DNA of 64,000 bases, from the NCBI RefSeq assembly GCF_043290135.1, contig NW_027464589.1, positions 811,001 through 875,000 of the forward strand, in the 5' to 3' direction. The stretch comes from Rhipicephalus microplus (Eukaryota; Arthropoda; Arachnida; Ixodida; Ixodidae). Shown in pieces: positions 48,061 to 58,700 of the stretch; position 1 is the first letter of the stretch, and each line of letters begins with the position of its first letter. The position numbers and the translations under genes were made by a program. The notes below the pieces were generated by a model. That model did not search any database and had not been told where the DNA came from. It worked only from the letters and a program-made list of their open reading frames with translations.

Positions 48061-51027
48061 TCTAGCAGCCTATAGTAGCCCAGTACGAGCTTCGCGGTGT
48101 AGTATACTTCAAGGCGACTGACCACTTTATGACTAGTGTAGATGCACTACACGATTCCACTAAATCGTCCATTTTTGCCTTTTTCCTTGCATTGCCAATT
48201 ACCCTCCCCACATGTAGCGCATAAGACTGCACAAGTCTAATTACTGTCTAGTTTTCTCCATATATTCTTCCTCAGTTGTGCGAGAAATTGTAACATGGTC
48301 TGTTCTATCAAGTATTAGCTAAAAAACATCAACTAATATAACTTTTCTGAGCAAATATTCCGCACACAAGCAATCTATAAATACGAATACAAAAACACAA
48401 TTTTTGTAATTTTATTTCTGAATAAACCAAGTCAAATCCTTTATTTTTCAGTTCGGCTTTTCAAGTTACTGCAGTTCAGTAATGCAGCCCAAACTACGAA
48501 GCAAGTTCAGCAAGGCTTTATGGGTATAGGGCTGGACAGGGCATCAGAGGTTGGGCGATGATTCAGAGGCTGCAGCAGGAGATAAGGCAATGACAGTGGG
48601 CTGCCCACGTTCCTGCAAGCAGCGATTGGGCAGGAAACTAACCATCACAGGCTGTCGCAGATCCTGGTCCGAGGGGCACTAGCGACCGGGCTGCAAATCT
48701 ATGAACACATCTGTGAAGTGCCTTACCTAACCTCCATCGAGGCCAACAAACTTCAACAGCCACGTCTTGATGAAACGCTGAGCTTTTTCACACACCTGCA
48801 TACGTAAATAGAAATAAACACCTCAAAATAAGTTCTAAGCACTGCAGTGTAACATATATGCAAGCGAAAACAATGAAAAAGAATGACAGCAGACGGTATA
48901 ATGTACTATACACATCAAATGCCATGTAGCCATTATGAAAAGAAATGAACAAATACTTCAACAGTCATTGTGCAAGAAAAATCTGCTACAGACCAAAATA
49001 TTTAGGAATAGGTTTCAATTAAAGTTGAAATAAACAAGCTTGTTTCACTAATTTACAAATAAACACCAGGTCTTTCATGATTTCTACACATGACTTACAG
49101 AGTTGCGAGCCAGGTGAACTAGTCTGCAGTTATAGCCTATGGCTGTATAAATTTATAATAAGACAACAAGACACACGATTGCACGAACTTTCAACTCTGG
49201 ATTATTCTTGGGCACACGTCAGCTGATACAGCACAAGAGGATGACAGACCACCAGATAGACAACACAAAATGAATTAATCTATGTTAACCCAATTTCAGC
49301 ACTGACACTTTTGGATTATTGCAAGGCTCCTGTACCAATTTACAAATGGTATCTCCAAATGCTATGAAAGATGTGCTGATGTGGTTTCCTATGTCGTTGT
49401 TTTCACATCAAGTAAACCTCCGAAATTTCACGTGCTTTTGGAGACTTGCATTGATCCGAAGTCTTGGTTTCATAAAAGACCAGGACTTGATAGGTATCTA
49501 ACCAAAAAGCAGTACTTGACAGAAACTCGCGACACAATTTAGCCATTTGCTGACCAGCTGCAGGCAGATCACGTACTTGTGGCGCTGCCATGCTTCATTT
49601 TGGAATGAACAGCTCTAAAAGCAATTGCGCCAGTAATACTGTACTGTGGTTTAAAAGAACTGTCTGAAGGGTACTCTCACATAAATAGCTCTTGAAAACA
49701 GAGAGAAGCTCTGCAAAGCGGACTGCATCTTTGCATGTGGCATCGAAGAGACAGTGTTGTGCAGTGATGGCCGCTTCCTCGTGATCATTTTCTGATTGGG
49801 ATTTTGTGCTATGGTAGATCTGGCTTATATGCTCGTGCGGCGACGATGCTTCATTGCGCACTTCTGTAGTAAAAAAAACGAATAAGTAGTGGCTGCGGCA
49901 TCACTTTTTCTGGCGGCAAATGTACACCCTGCCTGTGGTATGTATGTAAGTGGACGTTCATCAGGCAAACAACTGTGACAGCATAGCACAAGTGGTGTCG
50001 TTGTCTTATGCTTGATTGCGCGGGATGAATTTCCGACAATAATGGCTGCATTTATATGGGGACGAAATATAAAAAGAACACCAGTGAAACAAAAGATATG
50101 TGCGCATTGAAAACCCCCAAGTGGTCACAATCTTGGTACGCACGTTACTGCGTACCTCAGAATGATATCTTGTTGGCACGTTAAAGCCTAGCAATTATCG
50201 ATGTTGAACAGACATGTTCATTGTAGGCCGACACAGGCAAGCGAAAAAAACTGAAACTTGAAACTGCGTGTTAGGTGAACTAAACAACAAGTAAACATCG
50301 AAGACATTTGATACTTCTCTAGCAATGCACAAATTCCGATATTACTTAGCCACGGCAGCAAGTGAGAAAAACGCTTACTGAATTGGCTGGCTCCATAAGC
50401 TAAGCTTTGAGTAATCTGCTCCTTTGTGTGTAACAAGAACCATGTCTTTTGCACAAATTAAGCTAAGCAGAGGTACTTGGGCATCGAGTTTTCACCGCGA
50501 AAGTATCTTTTAAACATCCCAGAGGCGTATGAACCTGCACAAGTGTTGTGGGCAATGCACCTTTCCTTTACACGCAACCGTTTATAAAAGAAAACTACCT
50601 GTCTATCGTTTTGTTCACTACGCGCAGTGCCACCAGATAAAGTTTAGTAGTGATGGTCAAATGGGCGGACGCATGGAAGGTTTGTTAGTCTTGAAGTTCA
50701 CTACTGAACGCTCAGCGGGCCAGGAAAAAAGTTTGCCGTTTATTGCATAATATGCTTGTTTTATTTCCAGCAAAACACTTTTAAACTCGACTGTTTGGCA
50801 GTGGCTTCCACTGGTGGCTGTCTTCACTATCTAATAAATATAGCAGACACGTGGCATCCAGTTTAGAAAGGAGCCCGACACCCCTAGAAATGAGAGCAAG
50901 AGCAGAATTTTGCTCAGCTGACCGCTTCGATGCAACGCTGCCTCCTCTTTCTACGTTCTGCCTTTTCTCTATAGGTCCTTCTTTTTACATACTATTGCAC
51001 TTGAATGCGCAGCAGTACGGCCAGCGC
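48061..51027. other. No gene assigned; coding-like minus frame near 49.4-49.9 kb
   Basis: Two minus-strand frames, 49595-49861 and 49403-49591, lie in the same phase separated by a single stop, together about 150 codons (segments FDATCKDAVRFAELLSVFKS and RDLPAAGQQMAKLCREFLSS). The composition is protein-like but the family is not recognised. A second possible coding fragment without recognised domain is at about 48610-48805 plus. The rest shows nothing. Confidence 0.25.
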
Positions 51028-51566
51028 CCTTTGGTTTTTTTAGAGAAATATACTTCTTTAGTGCGCAGGGAACGTTTCAGAAGGAACATATAGCAGAGAG
51101 ATAGGACAGAGCGCGCACTTACAGCCAATTTTATTGCACAGATGACGAGAATATATATACAGTCAAGAGGGCGAGGAGATCACGCACAGAAGAAAGGACA
51201 AATGATGGCGCATGCGCCAGACCACCCTATTCCAGTCTTAAAATAACAACTTAACATAAACGATACCTGTATTCACTATTCGACAGATCGAGAGGTATCT
51301 TTTCAGTTAAGTTGTAATTTTAGGATTGGAATAAGGGGGTCTGGCGAATGCGCCATCATTTGTCCTTTCTTCTGTGTGTGATATCCTCGCCCTCTTGACC
51401 GTATACATATTCCCGCCATCTGTGCAATAAAATTGGCTGTAAGCGTGCGCTCTGTCCTATCTCTCTGCTATATCTTCTCTCTGAAACATTCTCTGTGCAC
51501 TAAGGAAGTATATTTCTCTCAAAAAATGTAATACCAATCAGCCCCAGTAGCCAATCCTTTGGTTTT
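51028..51566. mobile_element. 517-bp long-inverted-repeat element with 11-bp TSD
   Basis: The left arm 51039-51268 and right arm 51293-51530 are inverted copies at nearly 90 percent identity (for example AGAGAAATATACTTC, AGCAGAGAGATAGGACAGAGCG, CCAATTTTATTGCACAGAT), separated by a 24-bp loop. The 11-bp direct repeat CCTTTGGTTTT flanks it at 51028-51038 and 51556-51566. Long arms plus 9-11-bp duplications fit a Mutator-like or foldback non-autonomous DNA element. AATAAA occurs in both arms. It encodes nothing. Confidence 0.82.
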
Positions 51567-52637
51567 GTTACGGCGATGCGCGCACGCACCATCTCTGCCA
51601 GCCGCCACTCTCTTCTGCGGGAGCAGCTGAGAAGTGTGCGCTCTCACCGCCAGTGTGGCCGTGGGAACTCCAGCGCTGGTTCCCTATACTTGCAACGTTT
51701 AGGATTCGATGGTGCGGATTTCGGAGAAAAAACCTTCGAGAAGGATAACTTCGCCATAGCAAACTTTGAACGACTCCTTTACCTGAGATGAGCGACAGAA
51801 GTCAAACCTGATAGGCACATCATCAGCACTATGGGAAGCACCCTAAAGAACTGGAGATGACCGGACTGTGAAGACGCAGTTTCATACTCAATTGAGTCCA
51901 CTAGGTAAATAAGGTATCTTTGAGGTAAAACATCTTGATTGAAGAAGTACAAGTATGAATAAATTTTCATACAACTGTGAGGTTGCTAGAACAGAAACCA
52001 GTTGTGGATAACTCAAATGAGCTTTTCATTGTGTAACTTTGTGCTAGCCTTTTTTCTCAATTATATTCAGCCAAAAACAACGTTGTCACAAAGCTGCCCA
52101 CACGATGTAGAGTCATTTGCCCCACCTGACCTCCCCACCTCAATAGACCCATTTGAATTGAAAATTGGGATCTGTAGAACACTCCGTAGTGCGAGGGAAT
52201 GTTTTATAAACGTTCTGCCATTATTCATTTGCCTTTATATTGACAATTCTCCAGCAACGAAAAAAAAACATGAAAAATCTTCCAAAAAGTAACCCAATTT
52301 CACGGTAGTACAGGTCTTCGACATCTAAGCTAAATTCACTGCATGTCTTTGGATCATTCTGCCACAGGAAAACCACGATAGCCCCTGAATCGGGCAGAAA
52401 CAGGGATTACAAAATTGCTATGCCATGCCCCAAAAAGAACTAATGACTGCTGTTAAGTCGCTAGAACACGAGGTCAACGACAAGGCCGAGTTCAATTAAG
52501 TGATCTCAGTGGTCAGTGAACCTCAGATGTTTTACTTGAATAAAATCAAATATTGCTTCAAAGCAGTGTTTGCAGTGACTCGTGTTGCACCAGCAGTTGG
52601 CAATATTTTCTTAAAGGTACACTAAAGAGAATCGACG
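51567..52637. other. No gene recognised; SINE target at right end
   Basis: Short frames only (for example 51576-51791 and 52002-52292, plus) without domains. The last 14 bp are the SINE target duplication. Confidence 0.4.
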
Positions 52638-52873
52638 CCCCGCCGCGGTGGTCTAGTGGCTAAGGTACTCGGCTGCTGACCCTGAGGTCGCGGGTTCGAA
52701 TCCCGGCTGCAGCGGCTGCATTTCCGATGGAGGCGGAAATGTTGTAGGCCCGTGTGCTCAGATTTGGGTGCACGTTAAAGAACCCCAGGTGGTCGAAATT
52801 TCCGGAGCCCTCCACTACGGCGTCTCTCATAACCATATGGTGGTTTTGGGACGTTAAACCCCACATATCAATC
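52638..52873 (+). mobile_element. Ruka-type tRNA-derived SINE (copy 2, near full length)
   Basis: Begins CCCCGCCGCGGTGGTCTAGTG with pol III A box and B box GGTTCGAATCC, followed by the Ruka body and the terminal CCACATATCAATC. Flanks are 14-bp duplications, AAAGAGAATCGACG at 52624-52637 and AAAGAGAATCGATG at 52874-52887, one mismatch. Compared with copy 1 it keeps GGTTTTGGGACGTTAAACCCC near the 3' end and has a duplicated GCAGCGGCT after the B-box arm. No protein. Confidence 0.96.
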
Positions 52874-52887
52874 AAAGAGAATCGATG

Positions 52888-54344
52888 TCTCAGTTTAGAC
52901 TGACACGCTGCACACCGAGACTTCTCATGTCACAAGTTTATTATCAGTGGAGAAAATTAGGGATGAAGTTTATTTTTTATTTTGTGATGCTCAATTTTTG
53001 AAAATGAATTGTGTTTTCGCAACATTGGCTTGATGAATATTTCTGAAACTTCGTATCTTAGGTCCATCACACCGACAGATAGCAGTGTACTTAATTTTGA
53101 TGAATTATTATGTACATAAGACCCCGTACACGTGTTTAAATTTTATGATGTCACCTGGTTTCGTGCAAGACGATCAAGTCAGCATCTCCACCCACATTTT
53201 CTTTTCGCGCGTTATCTCACTTACCAAGCGTTGTTTCGTGGTAAGAGTGGTATTTCCTGGATTGAGAAATTGTACTTGACTAATACGCGAAAAATGTTTT
53301 TGGTTTTAGTGTCTTTAAAAGGTGTACCGAGACAATTTTGAGACATCCCAAAAGGGACATTTTTAGTTTCCTCGGTATGAAAGTAGTATTACCACTTGCC
53401 ACACAATAGTCAGCCAGCGTGCATGAGATAATTACTTTATTTTAAAGTTTTCTTTCCAGAGTATTGGCAAAAAATGAAGTGGACATTATCGTGATGAGTC
53501 AACAAGGTTCCTCTGAGTTTGCAAACGGAGTTTCCATGCAGCCTGAATCACAGAAATCACTGTCATGGTCAATAGGGACAATTCACACGTGGTTTATATG
53601 TACCACGAACAGATCGCTTTTCTGCCATTAGTACGTAGCGAATTGCCAAGTTCCTGCAACGTCACACTGCCTTGTCATATCACAGAGGAGCCACCCACTT
53701 GATATCGAAATTGATAGGGTCTTTTAAAGGTAGGGGTATTAAAAACATATGCGATGCTTTCCAACGCAACACAAACTCCCTTCTTGAAACCAATTGTCTT
53801 CTATAGAACAACAATTCCTAAATATTGAAAATTCGTCTGAGTACTCCTTTAAGTGATGCCAACCAGATGAATCGGGACAGCAATATCAGATGGTTTGGCA
53901 GTATGTATTTCGGTACATGCACGATTACCTGATCAGTTATGAAGGGAACAATATAACGAATAGATGGCAGATCACAGCTGGTCTATAGGCGCTCGCTTGC
54001 TCCATGCTGTTATGGCCTAAGCAGCCGCCGCGAGTAATATAGTTGTTTTTATACAGTGTCAGCACACTCCGCATGAGGGCGTCGAGAGCCAAATCTTCAA
54101 AATGCATTTTGCCGCATACGCACTGCTTTGCAAATCAGCTGTCCTCGGCCACTTTCTCGCACCAATTACTTTTCAAATTGTAGGAAGCAGTGAGAGTAGT
54201 AGAGGTGTGTGGTCGCACAGCCTGCATTTTTGGCACGCATGCATTGGGTAATGAATACGCACATGCACGACACAAAATATTTTTTTAAGGCTCGAACACA
54301 TTTTATTCGCTGAATCTGAAAATGCTTGAAGCTCGTGTTGTTGG
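52888..54344. other. No gene recognised
   Basis: AT-rich sequence with domain-free frames (53085-53341 plus). Nothing else seen. Confidence 0.4.
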
Positions 54345-54420
54345 ATCTATCATTTAGGTGCACGTTAAAGAACTCCACATGGTCAAAATTCCTGAAGCCT
54401 TCCACTATGGCGTTGTTTAT
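54345..54420 (+). mobile_element. Relic of a Ruka SINE tail
   Basis: TAGGTGCACGTTAAAGAACTC followed by CACATGGTCAAAATTCCTGA and TCCACTATGGCG matches the Ruka 3' body (GGTGCACGTTAAAGAACCCC...) with many substitutions and no tRNA-like head. A 12-bp perfect hairpin (TTTATCAGTGAA/TTCACTGATAAA, 54416-54444) follows it directly. Confidence 0.75.
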
Positions 54421-54444
54421 CAGTGAACTTAATTCACTGATAAA

Positions 54445-54859
54445 CATATCAGTGAATTAACTTCCTCGAATAAAAATTCTTGACAATCACAGTTGATTCT
54501 TGAGCTATACATTGAAGATTCTTTGCTGCGGGCCTGTTCGGAAAGTGTGGACAAGAGTCACGCAAAAGCGTCGGCGCTAATTACTTCTGAAAAGTTTCTC
54601 CAGATTCTTCTAGTAATTGCATAAAAATGTTAACGGATAGAAATGACATGCCGCCTCGCTTTGTTTACAAGCCCACACTAAAGCATTTCTGGTTAGAAAC
54701 AATTTCGCTACTTCAGCTAAAAGCATCAAAACAAGTTTTGCCAACAGTGCTTTTTTTTCCTTCAGGCGCAATGAAAATATATCAGTACTAATGAGGATTT
54801 TTTCTGATTCTCTAAAAATATATTGTTCCCGTGCGTCTCTAACGAGCCTTATTGCATAT
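54445..54859. other. No gene recognised; gypsy target site at the end
   Basis: AT-rich; ends with the ATAT target duplication of the next element. Confidence 0.4.
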
Positions 54860-55223
54860 TGTCACGCAGCAAAGAACGACGCAGTTGTCTATGAGGAAAA
54901 CAAGTTTATTGGAGCGAACCTGTGCTCTCCTAATAACTGAAAAAAATACAAGGGCGGCGAAGCAGCGGCCAGCAAAACGACGGGCACGCTAGTGAGCGTC
55001 GGCGATCGAATGACGCGGCATCGGCTGTGCGGGAATTTATATCCCTCGGCGCGAGGGTTTCTCGAATAGTTGAATTGTATCGAGAACGCCGTGATAGCGT
55101 TTGTTCGAAACACTGTGGTAGCGTTTGTTCGAAACGCTGTGAAAACGGCGATAACACAGGCCGGCGCAGCCAGGCCGAAAAAACATAACACAAATAAACA
55201 AACCCAATGCATGGTTCGCGGCA
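54860..55223 (-). repeat. 3' LTR of gypsy E
   Basis: 364 bp, reading minus from TGCCGCGAACC to CTGCGTGACA. It holds GATATAAATTCC (TATA box) and CCAATAAACTTG (poly(A) signal), separating U3, R and U5. The tandem pair of GCGTTTGTTCGAAACRCTGTG units (55097-55140) is in the ancestral two-copy state. Confidence 0.95.
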
Positions 55224-55228
55224 TTACG

Positions 55229-55243
55229 CCCCCCCCCCCCCCC
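55229..55243 (-). other. Polypurine tract of gypsy E
   Basis: A G-run of about 15 residues (minus strand) followed by CGTAA, directly inside the 3' LTR; unusual as a pure oligo-G tract, possibly expanded by slippage. Confidence 0.75.
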
Positions 55244-55308
55244 TCTAAGAGTGCATCGACCCGATGCTAACATAAGGGACAGTCCACACAAATTGAAATA
55301 AAAGTTTT

Positions 55309-56110
55309 TCATCGTCCGTAGAAAGGTTTTAAGCGAACTACATGGACGACTTTGGGCCGCATGCGTCGTCGTGATGTACGGGAGTCCCCATCGGGGATCA
55401 CTTCGTACGTTAGTTCGCCAACACGTCGTATAATCTGGTAGGGTCCGAAATAGCGTCGTAGAAGTTTCTCATGGAGTCCACGTCGTCGAATGGGAGTCCA
55501 AACCCACACACGATCTCCAGGATGGTACTCGGCGTCTCGGCGTCGGAGATTGTAGTGTCCGGCATCCACCAGTTGCTGGTCCGTTATACAAGCTCGAGCG
55601 AGCTGGCGGGCCTCCTCCACACGTTAGAGGTATCCTTGGACGTCGGCGTTGAGGTCGTCGCCTTCTACGTGCAGAAGCATGGCGTCGAGCATCGTAGTCG
55701 GCCGTCTTCCGTAGACGAGCTCGAACGGTGTCATCTGCGTGGTTTCTTGAATAGCCGTGTTGTACGCAAACGTGACGTACGGGAGGACTTCGTCCCACGC
55801 CATATGTTCAACGTCGACAAACATAGACTGCATATCCGCGTTTGTCTTATTGAGCCGTTCCGTTAGTCCATTCGTTTGGGGGTGGTCCGCCGTCGTTCTT
55901 CGGTGATCTGTGTTGCTGTAGCGTAAGATTCCTTGCATGAGCTCCGCAGTGAAGGTCGTTCCGCGGTCCATGATTAGGACCTCAGGGGCTCCATGTCGCA
56001 GCACAATTTGGTTAATAAAGAAATTTGCAACTTCTTGTGCAGTTCCCCTAGGAAGAGCGGTGGTCTCTGCGTAGCGCGTCATGTAGTCTGTCGCTACGAC
56101 AATCTATTTG
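55309..56110 (-). pseudogene. Integrase core and C-terminus, gypsy E
   Basis: The frame 55624-56082 shows the core: TRYAETTALPRGTAQEVANF, LIMDRGTTFTAEL (second catalytic Asp), HPQTNGLTERLNKT (catalytic Glu) and TPFELVYGRRP. The first catalytic Asp is in [10 protein letters not shown] just upstream. A TAA at 55624-55626 interrupts it, after which the same frame continues (55309-55620) with ARQLARACITDQQ, YHPGDRVWVWTP, LLRRYFGPYQIIRR and VVHVVRLKPFYGR, the C-terminal GPY/F module. A TAG lies at the upstream margin in the RNase H frame. The zinc-binding domain is missing (see findings). Confidence 0.9.
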
Positions 56111-56804
56111 TTCGCGAATGGGGATGTAGGGAACGGGCCCAGAACGTCCATTCTGATCTGTTGGAAGGGCCTCGTTGGGACGGCGATCGGCTGCAGAAGT
56201 CCGGCTGGTCTTGTGGGTGGTGTTTTTCGTCGCTGGCAGTCACGGCAGCTCCGGACGTAGTGGGTCCGAAGAACGCGCTGTCTTCATCGGAGTCCTGTGG
56301 TGGTGGGTCGACGGGGGCGCGGGACAGGCAGTCGGCGTCGGAGTGTTTCCTGCAGGATTTGTAGAATATTGTAACGTCAAACTCTTGCAGGCGCAAGCTC
56401 CACCGCCCAAGACAGCCAGAGGGGCCCTTCAAATTGGCGAGCCTACACAGCGCATGATGGTCTGTCACAACCTTAAACGGTCTACCATAGACGTATGAGC
56501 GAAATTTTGAAATGGTCCATATGATAGCCAGGCACTCTTTCTCGGAGGCAGAGTAGTTTCTCTCCTCCTTCGACAGACCACGGCTTGCATAGGCGATTAC
56601 CTTTTCGTAACCGTTTTGCTTTTGGACGAGGACGGCACCCAAACCGATATCACTGGCGTCCGTGTGCATTTCTGTTTCGGCGTTTTCGTCGAAATGAGCG
56701 AGCACGGGCGGGTTTTGCAGGCGTTGTTGCAGCTCGCAGAATGCCTTTTCTTGGTCGTTTTCCCAGCTAAAAGGGGTGCTTTCTTTCGTCAGGCGCGTGA
56801 GTGG
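56094..56804 (-). pseudogene. RNase H and remainder of linker, gypsy E
   Basis: The domain is complete by residues: [15 protein letters not shown] (first Asp), [12 protein letters not shown] (Glu), [20 protein letters not shown] (third) and [11 protein letters not shown] (last Asp). It follows in the RT frame after a TAG at 56805-56807. After [10 protein letters not shown] the frame enters sequence belonging to the integrase region out of phase, reading [13 protein letters not shown] where another frame reads [14 protein letters not shown]. So the 3' part of this frame is an artefact of a deletion. Confidence 0.9.
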
Positions 56805-57791
56805 CTATGCAATGCGTGCGAAGTTTGCGACGAAGCGCCGGTAGTATGCGCAAAGTCCGAGAAACCTTCGCACACCCTTCTTATCTTTCGGCCTTGGGAA
56901 GTTCGCAATGGCTGATGTTTTTGCCGGGTCAGGTAGGACTCCCACGGGGTTCACGACGTGACCCAAGAACTTGAGTTCCTCGTACGCGAAACGGCACTTC
57001 TCAGGCTTCAGCGTTAACCCCGACGTACGAATGGCCTCGAGTACAGATTCCGACCTTGTGAGGTGTTCGTCGAAAGTCCGGGCGAATACGACAACGTCGC
57101 CGAGGTATACGAGGCAAGTGTGTAACTTCAGGCCTGCTAGCACAGTGTCCATGACTCTCTGAAACGTTGCGGGCGCCATGCACAGCCCAAACGGCATCGC
57201 CTTGAACTCGTATAGACCGTCCGGGGTGATAAATGCAGTCTTCTCTCGGTCTCTCTCGTCCACTTCAATTTGCCAGTAGCCGGTCTTCAGATCCATGAAT
57301 GAGAAGTACTTGGCGTGGCAGAGGTGGTCGAGGGCGTCGTCGATTCGTGGCAGGGGGTACACGTCCTTTTTGGTGTTTTTGTTTAGTCTCCGGTAGTCAA
57401 CGCAGAATCTTAAAGTGCCATCTTTTTTCTTCACGAGTACAACCGGCGCAGCCCACGGACTTTTTGATGGCTGTATTATGTCGTCGCTGAGCATGTCATC
57501 AACTTGAGTCCGGATGGCTTCGCGCTCGTGTGAAGAAACGCGGTACGGTGACTGTCTGGTAGGTCGGGCTCCATCTTCGGTTATTATCCGGTGCCTCGCC
57601 AAAGGTGTCGGACGTAACTTTGAGTTCGAGGAAAAACACTCGCTGTAGCGACGGAGCATCTCCAGTAATCTGTCCCGATTTTCTTGCGACAGCGCCGGGT
57701 TCACGTCGAAAGGATGTGGCAGCCTGGAAGCATCTGCGCGTGCGCGTTCAAAGGTGGCGACCGCGACCACTTGACTCGCTTCATGCGTTTC
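56805..57791 (-). pseudogene. Reverse transcriptase, gypsy E, altered YxDD box
   Basis: Begins in the linker (VVAVATFERARADASRLPHP) and carries all RT blocks: PYRVSSHEREAIRTQVDDML, SPWAAPVVLVKKKDGTLRFC, YFSFMDLKTGYWQIEVDER (first catalytic Asp), LYEFKAMPFGLCMAPATFQR, LVYLGDVVVFARTFDEHL and KFLGHVVNPVGVLP, FLGLCAYYRRFV. The catalytic YxDD box reads YLGD: the first Asp is Gly (codon 57099-57101), expected to abolish synthesis. Otherwise the frame is open for over 320 codons. It ends at a TAG that replaces a lysine-like position before PLTRLT. Confidence 0.93.
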
Positions 57792-58700
57792 TTAGAGGAA
57801 CGCAATTGCAGCACCCTTGTTTAGATGCTGGTACTCCTCGGTGAAATTGGTGACCAAAACGTGGGATCTGCGTTGCTCAAACCGCGCAATGCCTCTTGCG
57901 ACAGACACACCACGGTCTAGAAGCAACCTTTGGTCAGTCTCCACGATAGCGTCGACGTCAGGAGCAGCACCTTCACAATAGACGGCGATCATCAAGCTTG
58001 CGCGAGGTGGCAGGGTGACGTGATCGTCGGCGATCCTTACAGCAGCATGGTGTCCGAGGTTCGGCTGCGGCGTCGTGGAGTGATCAGAAGAAAACGTTAT
58101 TGACCTGGCCTGCAGATCAATTATTGCGCCATTGTCCGTCCAAAAGTCCATTCCGAGAATTAGGTCGCGGGAGCAGTTAGGCAAAATGACGAACTCCGAA
58201 GGGTACGTAGTGCCGTCTATGGTGACGCGCGATGTGCACATTCCACTTGGGGTCACGAGGTGGCCTCCTGCTGTGCGTATGGGCAGACCGTCCCATCTGG
58301 TCGTAACTTTCTTTAGCTTGGACGCGAATGACCCGCTCATGACCGAGTAGTCGGCTCCCATGTCGATGAGGGCGACTACGTCAAGGCCGTCGATGCACAA
58401 CTGGACGTCGGATGCCGCTTTCCTCGAATTTCGGGTGCGTCGGGGCGTCGTATCGCGGCTTGCACGTGTTGATGGTCGGGCACTATGCGTCGTCATCGTC
58501 GTCTTCTCAGCGCCACGCTTCGTCAATTCGGGTACGCGTCGCGCAGCGTAGCTGTCATCGTTTTCGGGGGTCTCGTCAGGGTGTCGTCGGGTCGTTGGGA
58601 TGAGGGCATGTCGTGAGTCACGGTCTTGCGTCGTTGGAGGGTTTTCATTTTCTCGCCGTTGTGCAACTTCACCTCCAGAAGTTGCTGCTTTTAGTTTCCC
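57792..58700 (-). pseudogene. Protease (pro), gypsy E, in the -1 frame after gag
   Basis: Open in the -1 frame from the slippery site at 58700 to a TAA at 57792-57794. The aspartic protease core is VVALIDMGADYSVMSGSFAS; the catalytic Asp is present and Thr of the usual DTG is Met. VILPNCSRDLILGMDFWTDN is the second conserved part (ILG-x-D motif). A linker runs to ITFSSDHSTT. The downstream stop (codon after AIAFL) separates pro from RT although both are in the same phase, so it is probably a recent nonsense mutation. The protease would process Gag-Pol. Confidence 0.9.
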
